Part shown: positions 1-10,100 of the stretch, in pieces | Position numbering within the stretch: position 1 is the stretch's first letter | Layout: each line of letters starts with the position of its first letter | Source of the DNA: Halioglobus japonicus | Lineage (GTDB): Bacteria > Pseudomonadota > Gammaproteobacteria > Pseudomonadales > Halieaceae | Direction: 5' to 3' | Length of the DNA: 64,000 bases | NCBI RefSeq assembly: GCF_001983995.1 | Contig: NZ_CP019450.1 | Location: forward strand, 2,666,001 to 2,730,000 | The notes under the pieces: model-generated | What the model was told of the DNA's origin: nothing | Databases searched by the model: none | The model's input: the letters and a program-made list of their open reading frames with translations, nothing else | Translations under genes and position numbers: made by a program

Positions 1-1965
1 CCTATCGTTATAAAGCACCTCGCCTTTAACATCGTTTGGCAGGAAGTCACTCTCTTCTAGGGGTTTGTTTTGGTAGATAAAACCGTGATCGGCGGTAATC
101 AGGATATTGTTGGCATTGGCATTAGCCAATTTTTTGATCAACTTTATCAAGTCATCAAAGGTTTTCTCAGTGGCTTCAAAAGCCTCACCCTCTGACTGCA
201 TTTTGTCGCCGGTATGATCTATGCGGTTATGGTAGATATACAGCAGGTCATGACCTTTCAGCAGCTCACGGTTTTCAGTGATATTCTGCTCTAGCAGGTC
301 TTTTGCTAATACCGCGCCAGCCCGCTCACCTAGCAAGCGTTTTAGTACTTTATCCCGCCCTTCCCGGCCCTGGGTACTTTGTGCTCCCATAGCGACCGTG
401 CCGGTCTTGTTCTCTGCAATTTGCAAGGGGGTTTCCGAAGTTTGAGGTAGTAACGAGGCCATACCCAACTGGGTGTAACTAGGTAGTGATGACAGGGCGT
501 GTTCCAGCTTGGCCTGATAGCGGTCTTCCTGGCGGATACGGCTCACCATTTCATGCCCCGCCTCATAGCGGAAGGCATCAGAAATAATCACATAGATCTT
601 TTTGTCTTTATCCTGATAGGGCTTCACCCACTTTCTATAAAATTGAGCCTGCGAAGTAACATCAGGTACCTGCCAATTTGGCATTGCATCCACATGCTGC
701 TGCCAGGCGTTGTTTAGTGGCAACAGGTAGCGGTTGGTGTATTGGTTCTCGATCTGCTCGGTCAGCGAACTCAACAAAGTATTCTGGGCAGAAACCTTCA
801 AGGCATAAATATATTGGCGGTAGAGTTGATCAAGCTTATACCAGTGGCTGGTATAGCCCTGCACTGCCTCTGTGCTATTAGCCATAGAAAGCTGCACAGC
901 ATCCAGTAATGCCAAGAACTGACTGGCTACATCTACCGCACTATAAAGATGCTGATATTTGCTATACCAGTGGCCCTGCCTACGCTGGCGACACCATAGG
1001 GCGATCTCACCCTGCGGAATAGTCCGCTGCTCCACAGCCGTCACTAATTCATAAATCACACGTTTATCAATCAGCTCAAAGTAATCCAGCTCGATCAGCT
1101 CTTTCAATTCCCGATGTACCAGATCCGCTTCGATATTTAAAATCTCGGCACAGTCTTCAGATAAAGCCTCAAAGCTCGTCTCATGGGTACGGCTGTCTTT
1201 CCAGCGCTTAAAGAATACCAGCGCATTGCTGTTTAGCTTAATTGGATCATTATTAACTGGCGTATCCAGCCCCATTGAATAACAGGATTTAAATAGCTCA
1301 ATAGAAAAATCCTTAATACTGGGGCTTTCGGTATGGTAGCCATAGTGCCTGCCCACTTGCTGCCATAAGAACTCATCCAGGCTACAGCTCTCAATAATGC
1401 TATAAAGAGGTGATGTCGATTTCTGAAGTTCGCTTAATAGTAGCTCCAGCACATTGTCTATTCTGTCTTCGCCTTTCTTAGTTGCCCCGGCACAGACAGA
1501 TAACATCTTCATCCGCACCAGCGGTAGAGAATCTTCAGTTGTAAGCAGCTTCCTTAGCGCCTCTTTGCGCTTCGCGGTCTGAGCCGGTGCTCTGCCAGGT
1601 TCAAAGAACGCACTGTGGTTTTCGACAACCTCAGCAAATTCATTGGGCAGCTCCAGCTCGCTTAACCATATAGCCACCTGGTCGGTACGGAAGGTCGTAA
1701 ATGCCAGCTCGACATCCAACAGCCAGTTCTCTAAAGGCTTGGGTTGCCTGCCTTCCTTGTAGAGCAGAAACTGCTGTTTAGGCGACTCCCTTAAAATCCG
1801 CTGTTTGATACCAAACTCATTATTGGCTATTTCCAATTTTTCAACATCAGCCAGATCCAGTGCTTCGAACTCACTGCGTAGCTCTTGTTTGCTGTCATAC
1901 CAGAAGACAATACGATGTTTGGCAAACAATCGACTTAGGGCGCTTTCAATATTATTCGCGGTCAT
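1..1965 (-). CDS. pglZ: BREX-1 phosphatase-like protein PglZ (BrxZ), C-terminus cut by window edge
   Basis: Partial gene: 655 codons are open from the ATG at 1963-1965 to base 1. PglZ is the alkaline-phosphatase-superfamily core component of BREX phage defence and acts with PglX. Near the 3' end the translation shows VISDAFRYEAGHEM and, later, ITADHGFIYQ, the metal-binding Asp and Asp-His motifs of the PglZ phosphatase-like fold. The N-terminal ~450 residues are the helical region typical of BREX-1 PglZ. The start lies 19 bp after the pglX stop, so it is the next gene of the same operon. The identity is clear; the missing C-terminus and the expected following brxL lie outside the window. Confidence 0.93.
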   Translation of the reverse strand, partial: MTANNIESALSRLFAKHRIVFWYDSKQELRSEFEALDLADVEKLEIANNEFGIKQRILRESPKQQFLLYKEGRQPKPLENWLLDVELAFTTFRTDQVAIWLSELELPNEFAEVVENHSAFFEPGRAPAQTAKRKEALRKLLTTEDSLPLVRMKMLSVCAGATKKGEDRIDNVLELLLSELQKSTSPLYSIIESCSLDEFLWQQVGRHYGYHTESPSIKDFSIELFKSCYSMGLDTPVNNDPIKLNSNALVFFKRWKDSRTHETSFEALSEDCAEILNIEADLVHRELKELIELDYFELIDKRVIYELVTAVEQRTIPQGEIALWCRQRRQGHWYSKYQHLYSAVDVASQFLALLDAVQLSMANSTEAVQGYTSHWYKLDQLYRQYIYALKVSAQNTLLSSLTEQIENQYTNRYLLPLNNAWQQHVDAMPNWQVPDVTSQAQFYRKWVKPYQDKDKKIYVIISDAFRYEAGHEMVSRIRQEDRYQAKLEHALSSLPSYTQLGMASLLPQTSETPLQIAENKTGTVAMGAQSTQGREGRDKVLKRLLGERAGAVLAKDLLEQNITENRELLKGHDLLYIYHNRIDHTGDKMQSEGEAFEATEKTFDDLIKLIKKLANANANNILITADHGFIYQNKPLEESDFLPNDVKGEVLYNDR

Positions 1966-1984
1966 ATAATTCTCACGATCACAG

Positions 1985-4900
1985 CTATGATAACCCCGTA
2001 ACTTTCTTCAACGCTTTTCCGAATAGTGGGTAGTTGTGTTTTACCCCATCATCCAGATCTATCTCTGGAGGCTTGCTGGCCAACGGGTACAGAGTGTCGT
2101 GCTCATATTCGTTGATCTCATCCAGAACCGCATTAATTCTCTGAATGGCCTTAATGGCCGAAGTCTTTTCTTTCTGGGTAGCTAACGCGCTCAGCTCTAT
2201 TTGCTCAAGACTTTCTTTTCGGGCCTGTAGCTTGGTGCGGAACTCGCGCAGATAATCATTCAGAACTACGCTCACAACATCAGGTCGGTAGCGGTGCATA
2301 TAGATCAAAGCATTGAACGAGCCTTTCGGGCTGGAGAACATCCAGTAGATGGGGCGCTTCTTATAGCGCTTTACATGGTCGGAGTAGAAGTCCTTAAGGA
2401 AGAACTTTTTAATATCTTTCCGCTTTCCACCACCACCTAGCGCCTCTTCTATAAAGGCCAGGTTTTCAACAAAGCGTTCTTCACCAAAAGTTACTTTCAG
2501 GAACGTTTTGAAGCGCTCGCTGATGTCATCTTCGAACCAGTCACCGCCGAAGTCGATCAGCGGTATTACATTATCGTCATCTGCCATAAAGGATGACTGA
2601 GGAACTTGTTTTAGGTAGTCTTCAAACGTCTCGCCTTGATTTGCTAATATTAGGCCGTCCTTATCCAGCGAATAGCGCCCAAACATGCACCCTGCGGAAT
2701 AAGAGATAAAATCTTTAACCGTATCCTGGAGAAACAGCAGCTCCAGTTCTCTCTCTGTCTTATTCGGGCCGTATTTATAAAGGGGATTGCAAGAAAGGCT
2801 AATATCTTCAATCTCGACACCCTCTTCGACCTCCCCCTCCAAGCCATACAGCGCCGCAACCCTTCTATTGTTCTCAACTTCTAATTCATGTGCCCTGGAA
2901 ATAATCATCTTGTATTTTGAGCGAATTGAGGAATAAGCTTCAGCTACAGAGTTACAAGCCTTAGAGCTGATGAGGTCAGCTTCCTTAAAATCCCAGGAGA
3001 CCTCATAGGAATCCCAGTCTTTGCGAAAAATTGAGATCAGTTCGTTAGCTGATTCTGAAATTGACTCGGAGATAGCTACTGGAACTTTCGCAATATAGCC
3101 AAGATTGAAGTCCAGAGTTGGAGAGATCGACTCTAAGAACTTCGTCGCCACAGTTGAGTTCATAACTCCTAGCAAAGGAAGCCTATCTTTCTCTTCGTAA
3201 GGAAACATTGCTTGGCCTTTATCGGCAAAAATAAAGCCTTCTGGCTGGTCTCTCAAAGAAAACAAACCTGAGCTCAATGCAGACCAAGAAAGCCCTTTCC
3301 TAAAGTAGTACATTGGATTCTTTGCAACAAAATCTGGAGTTTTCAAATAAGGATACTTTGAGAGAATGCTTTCCTTAATTTCTTTGCCATCACATTCCCA
3401 GTTAACTACTAACTCATAGTTACCGGCCCACTTCCTAAATGACCCGCCCTTATTAAAGGGAAACCATTTTCTACTACTCTGCAAGGCAGCCTCTCTGGAA
3501 TCACAGAAGAAGCCTATATTTTTTACCGAGACTTCATGCCACGACCTGACAAATCGTTCATTATCGCTTGTAGCCAAACCTTGGCGTGGATCAGCCAACT
3601 CCGTAAGCGCAGGCAACTTCTCAAATGCATCAAGTAATTTGTCGCTTAACCAGTAAGCTATTGGGGAGCCTGGTATCTTCTTAAAATCATTTGAAGAGGC
3701 GACATAAAGTCTGGAGGAGCTAATTGCCGCTCTCATAGTAGATTCTTTTTCATATTCTGATCTGCCATCAACCAGCCTTAAAAAGCTACCTTTCTCACCG
3801 GCGGCATTTGCGCCTTCAACAACAAATGCTGTCGTCGATACAACTTCACCACCTATACTATCAAAAGCGCGAGTTCCCAAATGAGCCATTGATCTAATAG
3901 ATGACTGTGATAGCAATTTAGCTCTTAACTTTTCAAAAGAAGACAAGAACATCCAGGCCTGCATAGTTATCATTGCCACTGAGCCACCCACTTGGGCAAG
4001 ATCAAGGTTTCTTTCAATGAACATTGCAAAAAGATCATTCTTGCTGAGCGGGTATTTAGACTTAGCGAACCTGGCTAAACTAGGATTCATGCCCTTTGTG
4101 CCCATATATGGTGGATTGGCAACCACCACGTGGTACTTCTGACTCAGATAATCAGCTTGTACTAGCGCCGTAATAACGGATTTATGTGTCTCAGAAAGGA
4201 AAAGCTGATTGGACACATCTTTAGCATCCAAAGTGGCCAACGTATCAGCAGGGGTTTTCAATGTTGGCTGAATTAACGAACCAAAATTATCCGCCTCTTC
4301 AAATTCTCTTAGCGTTGCTTTCAAATCTTGGGTAAATAAATCCTTACCCGAGAATTCGACGTAGCTTTCCAGTTCCTCATCGGTAAAGACAATCTTTTTC
4401 AATCGACAAATATTGGGCTCTATAGGATTGCGGAAGAAGCGGCGGCGATTGTTACCGTCATCTAGCGGATTACCCTTAATTGCCTTCATTGTTAGCGTGA
4501 ATGCGGCGAGTTCAGCGGCTCGTTCATCAATTTCAATGCCGTAGATATTATGCCTTAGAATCTTTTCAGCTATTTCCGCAGAGTCATAATCTGCGTCCAG
4601 ATAGATGGCATATAGTAGATCATAGGCATATGTCAGCATATGCCCAGAACCACAAGCCGGATCACAGATCTTTATCTCCTCAGGGCCACTGATCTTTAGA
4701 AAGTCAGTTTCTTCATTTACTGGCTCAATGTAGTAATCCATCTGCTCGATAACTTTGGAGTCAGGGTTATTTAGCATCCATAAACGGCCGAGTGAGTTCT
4801 CTACTAGATATCGCACTATCCAGTGTGGGGTAAACAGCTGTGTGGCCGCCGGGATATTTTCGGCCGTGATTTTTTTGTTCTTTTTCAAGCCATCAAAAAC

Positions 4901-5548
4901 TACATCTTTCTTCTCAGATATATAGAACTGGTATAGCCAACCGATCGACTCAACAGATTCACAAGCCTCCGGTGTCATCGCCTCTCGGGTGTAGGCGAGA
5001 ATGGAGTTTCCAGATAGTAGATCATCCGGCATCAGTAATTCGGTGTAGTCTTCGATACGCTCAAACATATAGGGCATGACGCTATGCAGATCATTGCAGA
5101 CAGCCACAATTAGCAAACGAAAAGCTTCGGATTGTCCATCTCGACTGGCGATAGAACCGTTCAAAAGCCCAAAAACATTTTCTCGGATCGCCATATTTAC
5201 GATGCTTTCATCAATGTACCCAGCTTTAGCCTCGGCTAATATTTCTGGTTGAAACTGCCCGGGCAACGGTGAGATCACCATAATGCGGTTATATTTATTT
5301 ACATCCATAAAGCGCAGCGCACAGAATCGGTTAAACCAGATATAGGCCACCTGTTCAATTAGTTGCTGTCTTCCATCGTCACCTGAGACATGCTCTGCTA
5401 GTCTATTTTCTAAGTCCGCAACGGCTTTAGGATACTCACGGCGTGCTTTGCTCTCTTCGCTTAAAACTAGTTTGAGCTTGCTTTCAACCTGTTCTATTAA
5501 GCTACGGCGAGCATATTGGGCAAACTTTTTAAGTCTGGATGTATCCAT
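1985..5548 (-). CDS. pglX: BREX-1 adenine-specific DNA methyltransferase PglX (BrxX)
   Basis: Full-length BREX methyltransferase (1187 aa, the usual ~1200 aa of the family). It marks host DNA at a non-palindromic site and is also needed for defence. SAM-binding motif I is seen as DPACGSGH (residues 296-303) and catalytic motif IV as NPPY (478-481), giving an N6-adenine methylase. The long C-terminal part (about 600-1187) is the target-recognition and BREX-specific region. The ATG overlaps the stop of the upstream nuclease-like gene by one base (TGATG), implying coupled translation. No frameshift or simple-repeat tract that would suggest phase variation was noticed. Confidence 0.96.
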   Translation of the reverse strand: MDTSRLKKFAQYARRSLIEQVESKLKLVLSEESKARREYPKAVADLENRLAEHVSGDDGRQQLIEQVAYIWFNRFCALRFMDVNKYNRIMVISPLPGQFQPEILAEAKAGYIDESIVNMAIRENVFGLLNGSIASRDGQSEAFRLLIVAVCNDLHSVMPYMFERIEDYTELLMPDDLLSGNSILAYTREAMTPEACESVESIGWLYQFYISEKKDVVFDGLKKNKKITAENIPAATQLFTPHWIVRYLVENSLGRLWMLNNPDSKVIEQMDYYIEPVNEETDFLKISGPEEIKICDPACGSGHMLTYAYDLLYAIYLDADYDSAEIAEKILRHNIYGIEIDERAAELAAFTLTMKAIKGNPLDDGNNRRRFFRNPIEPNICRLKKIVFTDEELESYVEFSGKDLFTQDLKATLREFEEADNFGSLIQPTLKTPADTLATLDAKDVSNQLFLSETHKSVITALVQADYLSQKYHVVVANPPYMGTKGMNPSLARFAKSKYPLSKNDLFAMFIERNLDLAQVGGSVAMITMQAWMFLSSFEKLRAKLLSQSSIRSMAHLGTRAFDSIGGEVVSTTAFVVEGANAAGEKGSFLRLVDGRSEYEKESTMRAAISSSRLYVASSNDFKKIPGSPIAYWLSDKLLDAFEKLPALTELADPRQGLATSDNERFVRSWHEVSVKNIGFFCDSREAALQSSRKWFPFNKGGSFRKWAGNYELVVNWECDGKEIKESILSKYPYLKTPDFVAKNPMYYFRKGLSWSALSSGLFSLRDQPEGFIFADKGQAMFPYEEKDRLPLLGVMNSTVATKFLESISPTLDFNLGYIAKVPVAISESISESANELISIFRKDWDSYEVSWDFKEADLISSKACNSVAEAYSSIRSKYKMIISRAHELEVENNRRVAALYGLEGEVEEGVEIEDISLSCNPLYKYGPNKTERELELLFLQDTVKDFISYSAGCMFGRYSLDKDGLILANQGETFEDYLKQVPQSSFMADDDNVIPLIDFGGDWFEDDISERFKTFLKVTFGEERFVENLAFIEEALGGGGKRKDIKKFFLKDFYSDHVKRYKKRPIYWMFSSPKGSFNALIYMHRYRPDVVSVVLNDYLREFRTKLQARKESLEQIELSALATQKEKTSAIKAIQRINAVLDEINEYEHDTLYPLASKPPEIDLDDGVKHNYPLFGKALKKVTGLS

Positions 5549-6048
5549 CAGGCTCCACCATCACTTATGCGGCGAACAGAGTTTTCACCAAATCGAATTT
5601 TGTATTGTTTAAGGTTCAAAATCACACAACTTCTTGCTGAAGGTATCCTCCAATCGTCGTGGTTCAGAGGAATTTCCCTATGTAGTGCATCTTGCTTGGA
5701 AAGCAATAGAGCGGGTTCGAGTGAAGCCATAGAAAACAAGACAACGTAGTGCATATCTTTATTGCATTTATTGGCAAGAATACGAAATAGCAGGCTATCC
5801 CTGTACTTTCCGGCCAAACTTCGAATAAGTTCATCTGACCGTAACTTTTGCACAAATGCCTGGGGATTTGCTGCGGCCGGATCATCAGGATCTTTAACTT
5901 CAATAAACAGGTAAAAGTCTTCATATTCAGCGATAAAATCAACACGCTTCATGCAGCTATTACCATGTGATAAGTCTTCATCAAATTGAATAGCTTCTAT
6001 GGCATCACTGAAGTCAAACTCTAAATCTAATTCAACCAGCTTGGTCAC
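5548..6048 (-). CDS. small PD-(D/E)XK-like protein embedded in the BREX operon
   Basis: A 166-aa protein with no named family that I recognise. Around residues 36-52 it reads VDF...LFIEVKD: D37, E50 and K52 have the spacing of a PD-(D/E)XK nuclease core, preceded by a helix and followed by an alternating strand/helix pattern (YVVLFSMASLEP). Function is inferred only: probably a DNA- or RNA-cutting effector. The start is GTG at 6046-6048, overlapping the ATPase stop by 4 bp (GTGA); its own stop overlaps the pglX ATG by 1 bp. This tight coupling means it is made with the preceding ATPase. It could instead be a non-catalytic adaptor of nuclease fold. Confidence 0.6.
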   Translation of the reverse strand: MTKLVELDLEFDFSDAIEAIQFDEDLSHGNSCMKRVDFIAEYEDFYLFIEVKDPDDPAAANPQAFVQKLRSDELIRSLAGKYRDSLLFRILANKCNKDMHYVVLFSMASLEPALLLSKQDALHREIPLNHDDWRIPSARSCVILNLKQYKIRFGENSVRRISDGGA

Positions 6049-7160
6049 GTGGCATCTCCAAGTGACCGGTCAATTTCAGCATCATAAAGTTCACTATAGG
6101 TCTTTGCGATAGCATTGGCTCCCAGCATTCTATAATCTGAACTGGTTTCCTTCTCTATAACTCCATCCTCATCACGATATAGAGCGTGATAAGCAATGTG
6201 GTCTCCTTGCCCTTCATCCATAAGCAAGTCGAACCACTTCAAAAGAACATAGTTATGCGTAGCTATAATGACTTGTTGACCATTTCGAGAAAGTTCCAAC
6301 AGGCACATAACCAGCATTTTCATAAGACTCGGGTTCATATTAGATTCGGGTTCATCCCACAACAAAGTACCTGCATTACCCTGAGTTAATGTTCCGTTCT
6401 CGATCAAACGCTGTAACAAGCCAATCTTTCGATAGCCTTCAGCAGTCATAGTGACTGATGTTTCTGCATTAGAATATTTTTTGAATACTAGGTTCGTATT
6501 ATCCCTGTACTGCTGGGCATATTGCGATCTTGATACGCCCGGGTCGCTTTTATCGGCATAGTAGCCATTTACGAAATACTGCTCGGTCCCCTCAATGACA
6601 TACTTACCTTCAATTGCATCAACCAACATCGGAACAATTGCCGCCAATCTGGGATCTTCGTTAACCCGTGCCTCCAGATCGTTTTCTGGCTCTTTCAAAA
6701 GCAGCTTACATATATCGATAACTGTAGCGTCAAATAAAGCCGACAAGCCATCTTCATTGACCTGCCGATTGTAAATGGCAGGCAACAGTGACAAGACTTC
6801 TTTAGTGGGTATAAAAATGGCATTACCATCAGGCTGGGTGTTGGAAGCGGCCACTAGTTTTCTAGTTTTGGCCGCAAACTCGGTGATTACTTCACGTCCC
6901 ATTGCATCCTGAACAACAATACGGGCATCGCCTTCACCTTTGTTAAAGTAAAGTCCAGAAATTAGATCACCTCGAGGCTTGAACAGTGACAACAGCTGTT
7001 GATTAATATCGTTGCAGGGCTTTGAATGTGCATAGACTGTTTTCAGTAACTGTGTTTTGCCACAGTTGTTTTCTCCTATGATTACATTTAGCTTGGGAGA
7101 GAAATTCAGCTCCAGTTTTCTGAAGGCTGCAAAGTTTTGTAGCTGTAATTTGCTGATCAT
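6045..7160 (-). CDS. compact AAA/ABC-type ATPase (AAA_21-like) embedded in the BREX operon
   Basis: A 371-aa P-loop ATPase of the RecF/SMC-head type without a long coiled-coil arm. The N-terminus has FAAFRKLEL followed by Walker A GENNCGKT (29-36). Near residue 285 comes Walker B LLWDEPESNMNP, then IIATHNYVLL as the H-loop/D-loop region. Proteins of this kind act as sensors that hold or license a partner effector in several defence systems (OLD, PARIS AriA, Septu PtuA families). Here the partner would be the nuclease-like gene directly downstream. The ATG overlaps the brxC stop by 4 bp (ATGA). It is not a recognised BREX core gene and is an insertion between brxC and pglX, a position known to carry accessory defence genes such as brxU. 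Confidence 0.8.
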   Translation of the reverse strand: MISKLQLQNFAAFRKLELNFSPKLNVIIGENNCGKTQLLKTVYAHSKPCNDINQQLLSLFKPRGDLISGLYFNKGEGDARIVVQDAMGREVITEFAAKTRKLVAASNTQPDGNAIFIPTKEVLSLLPAIYNRQVNEDGLSALFDATVIDICKLLLKEPENDLEARVNEDPRLAAIVPMLVDAIEGKYVIEGTEQYFVNGYYADKSDPGVSRSQYAQQYRDNTNLVFKKYSNAETSVTMTAEGYRKIGLLQRLIENGTLTQGNAGTLLWDEPESNMNPSLMKMLVMCLLELSRNGQQVIIATHNYVLLKWFDLLMDEGQGDHIAYHALYRDEDGVIEKETSSDYRMLGANAIAKTYSELYDAEIDRSLGDAT

Positions 7161-10100
7161 AATTGTATATGCTTCCCGTCTTCGATCGCCGCCAACAGTG
7201 ATTTTTTATATTCTTCAAGGTACTGCTCTACATCCTTTTCACTAGCCAGCCAGGGTCTGTGAAAATCTACTTTCAAGTGCTTAGCAGCTATGGTCTGCGG
7301 CGGTTCTGGTGTAAGGGCAGGTTTTTGGCAATCAGAGTCCGAAGAATACGGCTCATTCTCCTCTTTACCTCCGGCAGGTTTTAGCTCTGGTTTTAATTTA
7401 GGGGCAGGCTGACTCCAGGCCATCAACTGCTGAACAAGGCCAGCGTAAGTTCGTTCTTCAAAGCGGTGTACTTCATCCCTGAGCATAGCAATCAGGTTTT
7501 GGCCATTGAGTCTGTTCGTGACCACATCGAAAGCTGACGTCAGTTGGTATTGATTGTCATGCTCCAGCGCTCGATATTCCTCAAAGCCGGTGAGCTTGTC
7601 TTTGAGCGCCTTGATGGCAGCTAAGGCTTGCTCGCGCTCCTTTGCCTGTAAGTCCTCTAGCTCCTTCTCCAGATCTACAGCATTGGCCTTGAGCTGTTGA
7701 ATGGCACTTCCCTTGTATATATCCGGGTTAACTAAGGCCTCGGCTATTTGCCGATGAGAATCCCCAGTTACATATTCTAGATTTGGTTTTTGTACTGCCA
7801 ACAGTCGTTTGGCTTCATCAAAGCTAGCCCTCTGGGGGCCTCGCATAAACTTGAGAATTGGGTCTATGGTTTCCTCTTTGAAATCAAGCCACATGTCCTC
7901 ATAGGCAGCTAACTCAGACATAAACCAAGTGTAGGGTTTGTCCTTAAGCTCCTGCAATTCGGTCAATATGGGCGACAAGGCTCGAACAAAAGGGTATAGC
8001 TCAGACTGAGCCAGAAATCTTTCCAGAGTATTGGCCTGCTCAATAAAGCCCTCCTGCACTTCCTTGGCCAGGGCTTTGACTTCAGTGGCATGTGCAACTT
8101 TGTCAAAGTAATCGTTGTAAAACTCTTTTACCTTACGGATCTGGGATTGGCTGAACTCAACTTGTGGATCAAGAATAAGGTTACCGTGAGATCCTGTATT
8201 GGTCAGTGCCTGAACTAGTTCCGAGCCATCGAGTAAGTTTGTTGACTCCCGCACTTCAATTTTCGCTCGGCCACACAGGTGGGCCAGCGTGCAAAGTACC
8301 GCAGAGAATGACCACCCGTAAGGCTTGCTTTCGAATTTCTCCAATAGAGATTTAACCGTCGTTCTAATGCCGCCACGACTATTGCTTTGTATGAATGACA
8401 GCATCTCTTGCTGGGATTCAGGTAACTGGGTTTCATCCCCAAATAGGCCCTGTTCTGCCTGGCTCAGAATGTTGGGGATGTCCTTTTCTGTATAAGAAAG
8501 ATCGCGCAGCATTCTAAGATTTGGATAGGTATGCTTGATCAGTTCTCCGAAGGCCCGAATCATTTTACTCTGACCATCGTCACCGCTCAGTTCCAGGTCC
8601 TGCCCTGAAACGTAATACTTTGCGCTGCCAATCAGCTTCGCGGTAAGTGCCTTTAGCTGCGCTAGGCGCTCAGCATTCTGAATACCCTTCTCAGTGAGAA
8701 TACGCTTAGTGCTGTCTTGCTGAGTTGTGCGGGTCTCGTGGGCCACATACTTCTCAGTTTGTTTATACAGAATCAAATCCCTGACCAAACGTTCGTTGTC
8801 CGGCATGACAATTCTGACTTCGTGTGCATAGACAGTGTCAGTTTTGTGCTTTTCGAGCTGATCTGAGAGTTCATGGAAGGGCGAAATCACATGGATGGCC
8901 AGCTCATATTCACGGCCAGATAATGCGTCATCAAGGCGCCGGCTAAAGGGGTAATCCTGGTTGTTTTCCTCCCAGCGGATTTTCCGGGTCTTCAGTATGC
9001 CATCGTAAACGAGCTTCTCTAACTCACCTGCTACTACTGAATTGTCGATCTCGGTATATTTGATCTCTTGTTCAATGTCCTGTTCTTCGTCAGTGAGGTA
9101 CTCGTACAGATCCCCATTTCTCTGGATGTATGTTTGTTTTTCCAAGAGATTCAGCGCTTCTTCGATATCGAGCTTCAAGGAAAGAATGTCGCGATCAAAA
9201 CTACCGTGCATCAGAACACAAAGATTGCGGATGCTTGGCTTGAATTCCTTCACGTATTTGACGAGGAACAGCGCCTTCAATAGGCGCACTCCAAACTGAT
9301 TATCCAGATTGTTTTCTGCCTTGATGATGGATTGCTGGATAGCTGTCTTAAGAGCGGTGCGAATTCCCTCAAACATCAGGTCGAAGGTGGCTAGTTCTCC
9401 AATTTGGTGCTCTTTAATGGTGACGGCCACTTCCTGGAAAACACCCAGCATTGAACGCTCACCCACCGAGCTATGCTTACCTTCGAAGGCACTATGGACT
9501 GACAGGCTCTGGATCGCTGATTGAAACAGCGAAAACTGATAAGGGATAAAGGGGTAGCTTTGGACGAAGTGTTCTCTGTCTCTGTAGTTCCTGTAAGTCG
9601 CCGATCCGTCGGCGAAGTCGAACAAGGTTTTGAAATTGTTCTCCTGTTTATGAAACAGGTCTGACAACTCGGGTATGACTTCTTCTTTCTTTTCCAGAAG
9701 GCGCCTCTGAATCACTTCAGCGACATCCTGGCTTGTTAGCTTCATTCTGTTTTTGAAGCGTGCTTGGATCTTTGTGAAATCATTGCTCTGCTGTTTGCCT
9801 GTTTCGCCGACAACTGTGGACATGTCTTCCTGGGCTGTAACAATCACCCATGCTTGCCCTTTACATTTAGTCGCCAGACTTTCTGCCACAGTTTGCAGAT
9901 TAGTCATAAGCTTGACGTTATCCGCGATGTATTGGCCAACCTCATCAACGAAGAAATTGAGACGGAAATTGGCCTCTTGCTTGTCGATATAGGTCTTCAC
10001 TTGATCAGCAAAGTCCTCGATAGAAAGGCGGTAGTCAGACCGGTACTTATCCAGAATGTCGCTAACAGATTCATTCGAGACTTGGTTATATGACGCATCA

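Noticed and set aside
6045..7160. PARIS AriA assignment for the BREX-embedded ATPase
   Set aside because: Its partner is a 166-aa PD-(D/E)XK-like protein, not the DUF4435/TOPRIM AriB, so the PARIS name is not supported.
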